Below are positions 35,262-42,113 of a stretch of DNA of 64,000 nucleotides, piece after piece. Below the pieces are notes generated by a model that saw only the letters and a list, made by a program, of their open reading frames with translations, had not been told where the DNA came from and did not search any database. A program made the position numbers and the translations under genes. Numbering within the stretch: the stretch's first letter is position 1; every line of letters starts with the position of its first letter. Source of the stretch: Nakamurella sp040546275 (GTDB lineage Bacteria; Actinomycetota; Actinomycetes; Mycobacteriales; Nakamurellaceae); assembly GCF_040546275.1 (NCBI RefSeq), contig NZ_JBEPNO010000003.1, positions 1 to 64,000 of the forward strand, read 5' to 3'.

Positions 35262-36275
35262 ATGACCTCAACCGAAGCAGCAATGAAATTCGGCACGTTC
35301 ATCCCGCAGGGCTGGCGCCTGGATCTGGTGGGCATCGAGCCGGCAGATCAGTGGGCGACGATGTCCCGGCTGGCGCAGCGCGCCGACGCCGGGCCCTGGG
35401 AGTCCATCTGGGTGTACGACCACTTCCACACCGTCCCGGTCCCGACGGACCAGGCCACTCACGAGGCGTGGACGCTGATGGCCGCTTTCGCGGCCTCCAC
35501 CTCCCGGGTCCGACTCGGGCAGATGTGTACCTGCATGGCCTACCGCAACCCGGCGTACCTGGCGAAGGTGGCAGCGACCGTCGACATCATCTCCGGCGGC
35601 CGTACCGAGATGGGGATCGGCGCGGGCTGGTACGAGCACGAGTGGCGGGCCTACGGGTACGGGTTCCCTTCCGCCGGTGATCGCCTCCGCGCACTGGACG
35701 AGGGCGTCCAGATCATGCAGCAGGCCTGGACCACCGGGACCGCTACGTTCGCGGGCAAATACTTCACCGTCGACGGCGCCATCGTCCGACCCCAGCCGCT
35801 GCAGGCCGGTGGCATCCCGATGTGGATCGCGGGTGGCGGCGAGAAGGTCACTCTGCGGATCGCCGCGAAGTACGCGCAGTACACCAACTTCGACGGCACC
35901 CCAGAGGGTTTCGCGGCGAAGTCAGCGTTGCTGGAGGGGCATTGCACCGACGTCGGGACGGACTTCGGCGCCATCACCCGGTCCGCCAACTACAACGTGG
36001 CGATCGGATCCACCGAGGCCGAGGTGGCAGATCGTCGGGCCTGGAGCCTCGATCACTACACCAAGCAGATCGGCGCCGAACGAGCCGCGGCCGCCGTCGC
36101 GCAGAACTCCACCGGCGCCTGCGTCGGCACCCCCGAGCAGATCGTTGAGAACCTGCAGGCGATGAAGAAGCTGGGCATGACGTACGCGATCGTCAATTTC
36201 CCGGAACTCGCCTACGACTCCTCCGGCCAGGAACTCTTCGAGAAAGAGGTCATCCCCGCGCTGCTGGCGTCCTAG
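35262..36275 (+). CDS. LLM-class F420-dependent oxidoreductase (Rv1855c type)
   Basis: A 337-residue TIM-barrel oxidoreductase using coenzyme F420 or flavin. The sequence matches the Rv1855c-like subfamily almost block by block: MKFGTFIPQGWRLDLVG, WESIWVYDHFHTVPVPT, QMCTCMAYRNPAYLAKVAATVDIISGGR, GIGAGWYEHEWRAYGYGFPS and GGIPMWIAGGGEKVTLRIAAKYAQYTNF. The function of that subfamily is not established. The start may be ATG 35262 (MTSTEAAMKF) or ATG 35283 (MKFGTF, matching the family). It is a separate unit after the molbindin gene. Confidence 0.9.
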   Translation: MTSTEAAMKFGTFIPQGWRLDLVGIEPADQWATMSRLAQRADAGPWESIWVYDHFHTVPVPTDQATHEAWTLMAAFAASTSRVRLGQMCTCMAYRNPAYLAKVAATVDIISGGRTEMGIGAGWYEHEWRAYGYGFPSAGDRLRALDEGVQIMQQAWTTGTATFAGKYFTVDGAIVRPQPLQAGGIPMWIAGGGEKVTLRIAAKYAQYTNFDGTPEGFAAKSALLEGHCTDVGTDFGAITRSANYNVAIGSTEAEVADRRAWSLDHYTKQIGAERAAAAVAQNSTGACVGTPEQIVENLQAMKKLGMTYAIVNFPELAYDSSGQELFEKEVIPALLAS

Positions 36276-36373
36276 CCGCCGTAGCTGTAGCGGCGTTCGG
36301 CCGGGGCCGCGCGACGGACGTCCGGCTGCGGCGCGGCTCGGGTTGTAGACCCCCCACCGCGGCCGGCCCGAGG

Positions 36374-37462
36374 TCAGCAGGCAGCCAGGGCCGGACCTGA
36401 CTTGACCGTGGCGCGGGTACGGGCAGCCTGGGCGAGATCGCCGAGTACAGCCGCGGTCTCGTCCCAGCCCATGCAGGCGTCGGTGACGCTCTGGCCGAAA
36501 ACGAGGCCAGGCGGGCCGGCGTCGGTCAGATTCTGGCGACCGGGCTGCAGGAAACTCTCCAGCATGATGCCGGAGATCGGATCCCCGTCCGCGACCTGGG
36601 CGGCAAGCTCGCCGGCGACCGCAACCTGACGGACGTGATCCTTGCCGCTGTTGGCATGGCTGGCGTCGACGACGACACGGCACGGCCGGCCGGCTTTCTC
36701 GAGCAGCGCAACGGCGGCGGCAATGTCGGAGCTCGTGTAGTTCGGTCCGGTCTTTCCGCCGCGGAGGATGACGTGGCCGTACTCGTTGCCGAACGTCGAG
36801 ACCACGCAGGCGCTGCCCTCGTCATCGATCCCGAAGAACACCTGGGACTGGCCTGCGACCATGGCGCCGTCCACTGCCACCTGCACGTCACCGTCCGTCG
36901 CGTTCTTGAAACCGATGGGCATCGACATGCCTGACGCCAGCTGACGGTGGATCTGGCTCTCGGTGGTGCGGGCTCCGATTGCGCCCCAGCTGATGGCGTC
37001 GGCGATGTAGTGCGGGCTGGTCGGCTCGAGGAACTCGCAGCCCACCGGAAGTCCCAGTTCGACGATGCCCAGCAGCAACGCGCGGGCCATCCGCAGACCC
37101 TCTGCGACGTCATGGGTGCCGTCCAGGTGCGGGTCGTTGATCAGGCCCTTCCAGCCGCCGGTCGAGCGGGGCTTCTCGAAGTAGACCCGCATGACGATCA
37201 GCAGATCATCCGTGTGCTCGCGGGCCAGGGGCGCGAGACGGCCGGCGTATTCCAAGGCGGCCACCGGGTCGTGCACGGAGCACGGCCCGACGACGACCAT
37301 CAGGCGATCGTCTTCGCCGTTCAGCACCGCTTCGATCTCACGTCGGCTCGCCGCGACGCTGTTCTCACCCGCGGCCGACAGCGGCAGCATCTCGCGCAGC
37401 ACCGACGGCGACAGCAGCGGTTCGAAACTGCTGATCCGCAGGTCCGACGTTTGTGGTGACAT
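36374..37462 (-). CDS. aroG: DAHP synthase, class I (AroG/F/H type)
   Basis: A 362-residue 3-deoxy-7-phosphoheptulonate synthase, condensing phosphoenolpyruvate and erythrose 4-phosphate in the first step of aromatic amino-acid synthesis. Characteristic blocks are MVVVGPCSVHDP, MRVYFEKPRSTGGWKGLINDPHLDG, GCEFLEPTSPHYIAD, WGAIGARTTESQIHRQLASG, IGFKNATDG, VVVDASHANSGKDH and GIMLESFLQPGRQ, which provide the metal and substrate ligands. ATG 37462 (MSPQTSD) has GAGGG 6 nt upstream; ATG 37468 would lack spacing. It is preceded by a leader peptide rich in Trp, Tyr and Phe and a terminator hairpin, indicating attenuation control. Confidence 0.95.
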   Translation of the reverse strand: MSPQTSDLRISSFEPLLSPSVLREMLPLSAAGENSVAASRREIEAVLNGEDDRLMVVVGPCSVHDPVAALEYAGRLAPLAREHTDDLLIVMRVYFEKPRSTGGWKGLINDPHLDGTHDVAEGLRMARALLLGIVELGLPVGCEFLEPTSPHYIADAISWGAIGARTTESQIHRQLASGMSMPIGFKNATDGDVQVAVDGAMVAGQSQVFFGIDDEGSACVVSTFGNEYGHVILRGGKTGPNYTSSDIAAAVALLEKAGRPCRVVVDASHANSGKDHVRQVAVAGELAAQVADGDPISGIMLESFLQPGRQNLTDAGPPGLVFGQSVTDACMGWDETAAVLGDLAQAARTRATVKSGPALAAC

Positions 37463-37519
37463 GTTCATCCCTCTTGATCATGACGGGATGTCCAGGCCAG
37501 CCCGTCTTGGAAACGACGA

Positions 37520-37546
37520 AAGGCAGGGACATCGTGTCCCTGCCTT
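37520..37546 (-). terminator. Attenuator terminator upstream of DAHP synthase
   Basis: On the minus strand AAGGCAGGGACA (37546-37535) is followed by a 3-nt loop CGA and the exact complement TGTCCCTGCCTT (37531-37520), then TCGTCGTTTCC. The 12-bp stem with a T-containing tail lies between the leader peptide and the DAHP synthase start. An upstream hairpin is also possible: TGGCTCTGGAG inside the leader (37598-37588) pairs with CTCCAGAGCCA (37558-37548) over 11 bp. Confidence 0.75.
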
Positions 37547-37572
37547 GTGGCTCTGGAGTTATCGCGGTCGCG

Positions 37573-37629
37573 TTAAGCGGTTGTCTCCTCCAGAGCCAAC
37601 TCAAAATACGCATACCAGCGACGTGTCAT
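37573..37629 (-). CDS. Aromatic leader peptide of DAHP synthase (18 residues)
   Basis: ATG 37629 opens MTRRWYAYFELALEETTA and stops at TAA 37573-37575. Residues 5-9 are Trp-Tyr-Ala-Tyr-Phe, all three aromatic amino acids within five codons, directly upstream of the gene for the first committed aromatic enzyme. The leader is followed by a mutually complementary segment and a perfect terminator. There is no Shine-Dalgarno sequence, but TACTGT ends 6 nt before the ATG, so the message may be leaderless. A ribosome stalled for lack of charged aromatic tRNAs would cover the 5' arm of the upstream hairpin. Confidence 0.8.
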   Translation of the reverse strand: MTRRWYAYFELALEETTA

Positions 37630-37635
37630 GCGGTA

Positions 37636-37641
37636 ACAGTA
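37636..37641 (-). promoter_or_regulatory. -10 element of the DAHP synthase leader transcript
   Basis: TACTGT on the minus strand, six bases upstream of the leader ATG, fits the TANNNT consensus and places the transcription start at or next to the ATG. No clear -35 is seen. Confidence 0.5.
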
Positions 37642-37707
37642 CATCGGGATTTCGGATAGACCGGACACCACCGTCCGGCACCGGCGGTAATGCCCGCTGG
37701 GCCGCGC

Positions 37708-37775
37708 CCGCACACAGTCCGCCAGCAGATATCAGCCGCACAAAGTCCGCCAGCCGATACCGGCCGCACATACAG
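37708..37775. repeat. 28-bp direct repeat, 2.4 copies
   Basis: CCGCACACAGTCCGCCAGCA... at 37708-37735 and CCGCACAAAGTCCGCCAGCC... at 37736-37763 share about 24 of 28 positions; a third copy is truncated after CCGCACATACAG (37764-37775) where the palindrome begins. Confidence 0.8.
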
Positions 37776-37820
37776 AAGTGCCCGTTTTCGGTCCGTCGGG
37801 AGCGAAAACGGGCACTTCTG
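37773..37820. repeat. 18-bp perfect palindromic element
   Basis: CAGAAGTGCCCGTTTTCG at 37773-37790 is the exact reverse complement of 37803-37820, with a 12-nt loop. It interrupts the third 28-bp repeat, which looks like an insertion of a mobile palindrome (REP or MITE-like). It may also work as a terminator for coxM transcripts coming from the other side only if they pass through the repeats. Confidence 0.8.
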
Positions 37821-37844
37821 TCTGCGCCGGGCATTTCCGTATGC

Positions 37845-37910
37845 GCCCAACCGGCCCAGCGCCGCCCAACCGGGCCAGCGCCGCCCAACCGGGCCAGCGC
37901 CGCCCAACCA
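37845..37910. repeat. 19-bp tandem repeat, about 3.5 units
   Basis: GCCCAACCGGGCCAGCGCC-type units start at 37845, 37864, 37883 and 37902 (the last partial). The unit contains its own CCGG core palindrome. The period of 19 is not a multiple of three, arguing against coding. Confidence 0.85.
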
Positions 37911-37960
37911 GCCGGATGCGCCGCCCGGCGAGCCGGCGGCGCCAAGCCGGCTGGGCGGGG

Positions 37961-38812
37961 TCAGCCGACGGCTGCGAGCACCGCGCGCTCGGTGAGGACG
38001 CGGGCCAGGTGCTCCCGGTAGTCAGCGGCGGCGGAGGTGTCGTCGACGGGCGAGGTGCCGTCGGCAGCCGCGGCCGCGGCGGCCTTGATCGCCTCGGCCG
38101 TTGCCGGACCACCGATCAGGGCAGCCTCGACGGAGGAGGCGCGGATCGGCACCGGCCCCATGTTCGTGAGACCGACCCTCGCGGCGCTGACCGTTCCGTC
38201 TGTCACCTGAATCGCGGCGGCCACCGAGACGATCGACCAGGACTGGGCGACCCTGGTGAACTTCTCGTAGTGCGCACCCCACCCTGCGTAGGAGGGGAAC
38301 CTGATGGACACGAGCAACTCGTTCTCGGCGACTGCGGTGGTGAAGTAGTCCTCGAAGAAGTCCGCCGCACCCACCGATCTACGTCCGTCAGGGCCGGCGA
38401 TCTCGAATACCGCGTCGAGGGCAACCGCCACTGCCCCGAGATCACCGGCGGGATCGGCGTGCACCAATGCCCCGCCGAGGGTCCCGCGGTGCCGTACCTG
38501 CGGATCCGCGACAGTGGCCGAGGTCTTCGACAGCAATGCGATGTGCTTGCCGATGATCGGGTCGTTGACGACGTCGTGGTGCGTCGTCATGGCGCCGATC
38601 ACCACGCTGTCGCCGTCCAGCCGGACCCCGGTCAGCTCGGAGATCTTGCGCAGGTCGACGATCATCCCCGGGGCCGCGAGCCGTAGACGCAGCACCGGAA
38701 CCAGCGATTGCCCGCCAGCCAGAATCTTGCCCTCGTCGCCGGCTTCGGCGAGCGCCGCCAGGGCGGACTCGATCGAATCGGGCGCGACGTAGTCGAACGA
38801 AGACGGGATCAT
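37961..38812 (-). CDS. coxM: FAD-binding subunit of a molybdenum hydroxylase (CoxM type)
   Basis: A 283-residue flavoprotein subunit that passes electrons from the iron-sulfur subunit to the external acceptor. The FAD-binding motif ILAGGQSLVPVLRLRLAAP is at residues 30-50 and the second one, TVADPQVRHRGTLGGALVHADPAGD, at about 100; the C-terminus has the usual CO-dehydrogenase flavoprotein domain. ATG 38812 overlaps the coxL stop by 4 bp, so it is the last gene of coxS-coxL-coxM. A block of repeats lies downstream. Confidence 0.9.
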   Translation of the reverse strand: MIPSSFDYVAPDSIESALAALAEAGDEGKILAGGQSLVPVLRLRLAAPGMIVDLRKISELTGVRLDGDSVVIGAMTTHHDVVNDPIIGKHIALLSKTSATVADPQVRHRGTLGGALVHADPAGDLGAVAVALDAVFEIAGPDGRRSVGAADFFEDYFTTAVAENELLVSIRFPSYAGWGAHYEKFTRVAQSWSIVSVAAAIQVTDGTVSAARVGLTNMGPVPIRASSVEAALIGGPATAEAIKAAAAAAADGTSPVDDTSAAADYREHLARVLTERAVLAAVG

Positions 38813-41298
38813 TCCGAGCCTCCAAGAGCAACGCCGGTGGACAGCACACCTTCGGCCGGGCCGGCCACAACGGGCGCCGCATCCGGGGCCGTCGAAGCAC
38901 CGGCCCTGGCATCCTGGATGGCACGCCAGACGCGCTGGGGGGAGCACGGCATCTCGACGTCCTTCACCCCCAGGTGACGGACGGCGTCGATCACGGCGTT
39001 GACCACGGCCGGGGTCGAGGCGATGGTGCCGGCCTCGCCGACCCCCTTGGCGCCCAACGGGTTCGTCGTGGCCGGGGTAACGGTGCGACCCAAGGTGAAC
39101 GACGGCAGATCGGCGGCACTCGGCAGCAGGTAGTCGACGAACGTGCCGGAGGTCAGCTGTCCGTCCTCGGAGTACTGGGCCTCCTCGAACAGCGCCTGCG
39201 CGATGCCCTGCGCCAGACCGCCGTGCATCTGGCCGTCGGCGATCAACGGGTTCACGACCACGCCGATGTCGTCGACGCAGACGTAGGAGCGGATCTCGAC
39301 CTTGCCCGTCTCGGTGTCGACCTCCATCGCACACAGGTGGGTGCCGTGCGGGTAGGAGAAGTTCTCCGGGTCGAAGGTGGCCTCGGAGTCCAGATTCGCC
39401 TCCACCCCGTCGGGCAGGTTGTGCGCGGCGAAGGCCGCCCAGGCGATCTCGCCGATGCCCATCGACGTGTCGGTGCCCTTCACGGAGAACTTGCCGGACG
39501 CGAACTCGATGTCATCCTCCGACGCCTCCATCAGGTGAGCCGCGATGATCTTGGCCTTGGCGATCACCTTCTGGGAGGCCATCACGATGGCTGCTCCGCC
39601 GACCACCAGCGAACGGGACCCGTAGGTGTCCATGCCTCGTGGTGAGGACTGGGTATCCCCGTGGATCACCTCGACGTTCTCGAAGGGCACACCGAGCTGG
39701 TCGGCGACGATCTGGGACCAGGCCGTCTCGTGACCCTGTCCGTGCGCGGTCGCGCCGGTGATCACCTCGACGCCACCGGTGGGCAGCATCCGGATCGACG
39801 CGGACTCCCAGCCACCGGCCGCGTAGGCCAGCGAGCCGAGCAGCCGTGACGGTGCCAGACCGCACATCTCGGTGAAGGTGGAGATGCCGATGCCGAGCTG
39901 GACCGGGTCACCGGACTCCCTGCGCCGCAACTGCTCTGCCCGCATTCCGTCGTAGTCGAACAGCTCCATCGCCTGGGCGGTGGCCGCCTCGTAATTGCCC
40001 GAGTCGTACGTCAGGCCCGAGATGGTGGTGAACGGGAACTCCTCGTGGGTGATCCAGTTCTTCTTCCGCAGCTCCATCGGTTCCATGCCGAGTTCGACCG
40101 CCAGCTCGTCCATCATCCGCTCGACGCCGAACGTCGCCTCCGGACGGCCGGCACCCCGGTAGGCGTCCGTCAGGGTCTTGTTGGTGAAGACGTTCGTGCA
40201 GGTGAACCGGTACGCGGGAATCTTGTAGATGGCGTTGAACATGAACGCACCGAGGATCGGCACCCCGGGGCCGACCGTGCCGAGGTAGGCACCCATGTCA
40301 GCCAGCAGGTCGACGTCGAAACCGGTGATGGTGCCGTCTTTCCGAGCCGAGATCTTGAGCCGCTGGATCTGGTCGCGCCCGTGGTGCGCCGACAGCAGCG
40401 ACTCGGATCTGGTCTCGGTGAACTTCACCGGCTTGTTCATCTTCCGGGCGACCATCAGCGTGATGATCTCCTCGGGCGTCACCTGCAGCTTGCCGCCGAA
40501 ACCACCTCCGACGTCGGGCGCGATGACGCGGAGCTTGTGCTCCGGGATGCCCTGGGACAGCGCGATGAGAACCCTGAGCACGTGCGGGATCTGGGTGGCG
40601 GACCACATGGTGATCTGCTCGGAGGTCGGGTCGACGACCGTCGACCGCGGCTCCATGAAGGCCGGGATCAGACGCTGCTGGCGGAAGACCCGCTCGACGA
40701 CGACCTGGTCGGGGTCGGCCTCAGCGTCTGCGAGGGCCTTGACCACGTCGCCGCCGGTACCCGCACCGGCGGAATCGAAGGCCCAGACGGCGTTCTGGTT
40801 GGTACCCAGCTCGGGATGGACCAGCGTGGAGCCCTCGGCGAGCGCCGCCTGCATGTCGAGCACGACCTCGAGCGGCTCGTAGTCGATCTCGATGGCTTCG
40901 AGGGCGTCGACGGCCTCCGCCTTGGTCCGAGCCGCCACCACCGCCACGATCTCGCCGGCGAACTTGACGGCCTCGACCGCAACGGGCAGCCGCACCGGGG
41001 ATTTCATGTCCGGGGTGATCGGCCACGCGCAGGGCAGTCCACCCTGCTCCGGGAAGTCGGCCCCGGTCCAGGCGCCCACCACTCCGGGGGAGTCGAGAGC
41101 ACCGGCCACCGAGATGGAAGAGATCTTCGCGTGCGCGTAGGGCGAGCGCAGCAGCGCCAGATGCACCATGCCGTTGAGCACGATGTTGTCGGTCCAGCGG
41201 GTACGACCGGTGATCAGGTGGGCGTCCTCCTTACGACGACGCTCCTTGCCGACCTCCATCACCGGGGCGTCGGCCGCGGTGTCGAGAGTGGCTGTCAT
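38809..41298 (-). CDS. coxL: Molybdopterin-binding large subunit, form II CoxL
   Basis: An 829-residue catalytic subunit of the xanthine oxidase family, holding molybdopterin cytosine dinucleotide. Residues include PDVGGGFGGKLQV (molybdopterin contact), the active-site loop AYRGAGR at 379-385, HGQGHET and the C-terminal GAKGVGEAGT with the catalytic glutamate. AYRGAGR is the form II signature; genuine CO dehydrogenases (form I) have AYRCSFR with the copper-binding cysteine, which is missing. The substrate is therefore probably not CO but another aldehyde, purine or N-heterocycle. It overlaps coxS and coxM by 4 bp each. Confidence 0.93.
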   Translation of the reverse strand: MTATLDTAADAPVMEVGKERRRKEDAHLITGRTRWTDNIVLNGMVHLALLRSPYAHAKISSISVAGALDSPGVVGAWTGADFPEQGGLPCAWPITPDMKSPVRLPVAVEAVKFAGEIVAVVAARTKAEAVDALEAIEIDYEPLEVVLDMQAALAEGSTLVHPELGTNQNAVWAFDSAGAGTGGDVVKALADAEADPDQVVVERVFRQQRLIPAFMEPRSTVVDPTSEQITMWSATQIPHVLRVLIALSQGIPEHKLRVIAPDVGGGFGGKLQVTPEEIITLMVARKMNKPVKFTETRSESLLSAHHGRDQIQRLKISARKDGTITGFDVDLLADMGAYLGTVGPGVPILGAFMFNAIYKIPAYRFTCTNVFTNKTLTDAYRGAGRPEATFGVERMMDELAVELGMEPMELRKKNWITHEEFPFTTISGLTYDSGNYEAATAQAMELFDYDGMRAEQLRRRESGDPVQLGIGISTFTEMCGLAPSRLLGSLAYAAGGWESASIRMLPTGGVEVITGATAHGQGHETAWSQIVADQLGVPFENVEVIHGDTQSSPRGMDTYGSRSLVVGGAAIVMASQKVIAKAKIIAAHLMEASEDDIEFASGKFSVKGTDTSMGIGEIAWAAFAAHNLPDGVEANLDSEATFDPENFSYPHGTHLCAMEVDTETGKVEIRSYVCVDDIGVVVNPLIADGQMHGGLAQGIAQALFEEAQYSEDGQLTSGTFVDYLLPSAADLPSFTLGRTVTPATTNPLGAKGVGEAGTIASTPAVVNAVIDAVRHLGVKDVEMPCSPQRVWRAIQDARAGASTAPDAAPVVAGPAEGVLSTGVALGGSE

Positions 41299-41816
41299 CG
41301 CAGGGTTCCCGTCTCGTCGGTCGGGGCGGCACCGGCACTGGCCAGCGACTTGCCCGACATCTCGCCGGCGGCTGACTGCACGGCCGCCACGATGTTCTGG
41401 TAGCCGGTACAGCGACAGAGGTTGCCCTCCAGGCCTTCCCGGATCTCGTGCTCGGTCGGGTTCGCGTTCTCCGACAGCAGGGAGATCGACTGCATGATCA
41501 TCCCTGGGGTGCAGTAGCCGCACTGCAGGGCGTGGCACTGGTGGAACGCCTTCTGCACCGGGTGCAGTTCATTCCCCTTGGCCAACCCTTCCACGGTGGT
41601 GACCTCGCCACCGTCGGCCTGGACGGCCAGGACGGAGCAGGACTTCACGCTCTTCCCATCCAGGTGCACGGTGCAGGCACCACAGTTGCTGGTATCGCAA
41701 CCGATGACGGTTCCCACCTTTCCCAGTTTTTCGCGGAGATACTGGACCAGCAGCATCCGGGGCTCGACGTCGTCGGAGTACTTCACTCCGTCGACCTTGA
41801 CCGACAGGGCCGTCAT
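41295..41816 (-). CDS. coxS: [2Fe-2S] small subunit of a molybdenum hydroxylase (CoxS type)
   Basis: A 173-residue iron-sulfur subunit carrying two [2Fe-2S] clusters. The plant-ferredoxin-type cluster has its cysteines in GCDTSNCGACTVHLDG plus a later SCSVLA; the second cluster has CGYCTPGM and NLCRCTGY. It transfers electrons from the molybdenum site to FAD. ATG 41816 (MTALSVKVDG) is preceded by GAGGGA; ATG 41822 (MPMTA) is possible. It is the first gene of the coxS-L-M operon. Confidence 0.94.
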   Translation of the reverse strand: MTALSVKVDGVKYSDDVEPRMLLVQYLREKLGKVGTVIGCDTSNCGACTVHLDGKSVKSCSVLAVQADGGEVTTVEGLAKGNELHPVQKAFHQCHALQCGYCTPGMIMQSISLLSENANPTEHEIREGLEGNLCRCTGYQNIVAAVQSAAGEMSGKSLASAGAAPTDETGTLR

Positions 41817-41985
41817 GGGCATTCCCTCTTCTTTGCGGGTGGGTGAGACATGTGCTCGAGCGGGTGGGCGGGTGGGAAGCTGCGGTGATCCCGGTCGGAG
41901 TGGGTACTGACGAGGCGGCGGCTTCTGCAGCACCAAACGTGACCGTGATCACGACGATGCCCGCAAGATCGACTCCTCGCAACTA

Positions 41986-42043
41986 GTAGTTCCGACGGTC
42001 CGCACCAGCGGCTGGAGTATTCTGGAACTACCGCATCTGCGGA
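41986..42043 (-). promoter_or_regulatory. Candidate operator region of the coxSLM operon
   Basis: GTAGTTCC at 41986-41993 and its complement GGAACTAC at 42024-42031 form an inverted repeat with a 30-nt spacer. Next to it, TACCGCATCTGCGGA (42029-42043) is a near-palindrome that matches TACCGCAGATACGGA in front of the mod operon (31430-31444). It lies about 215 bp upstream of coxS. The rest of 41817-42113 shows nothing else that I can name. Confidence 0.5.
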
Positions 42044-42113
42044 CATTCTCCCGTACTTACGAGATGACTTCCACAGCCACGTCATGATCAGCACCACCCC
42101 GTCGACGCACCGC

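Larger units (their letters stand above)
37630..37960. other. 330-bp intergenic repeat block
   Basis: Apart from the leader promoter (37636-37641), this region between the DAHP synthase leader and coxM holds no credible gene. It contains a 28-bp direct repeat, an 18-bp perfect palindrome and a 19-bp tandem repeat, each annotated separately. Several frames are open only because of the repeats and biased composition. No gene was inferred. Confidence 0.7.

Noticed and set aside
32888..35335. 815-codon minus-strand frame opposite the aldehyde dehydrogenase
   Set aside because: Long antisense frames are common in high-GC codon-biased DNA; the plus strand encodes clear enzyme families with good ribosome binding sites.
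37681..38021. Proline-rich ORFs over the 37.7-37.9 kb repeat block
   Set aside because: They arise from the 19-bp and 28-bp repeats in several frames at once; the periods are not multiples of three and no start has a ribosome binding site.
38809..41816. Carbon monoxide dehydrogenase (form I)
   Set aside because: The active-site loop is AYRGAGR, not the cysteine-containing AYRCSFR, so only the form II label is supportable.
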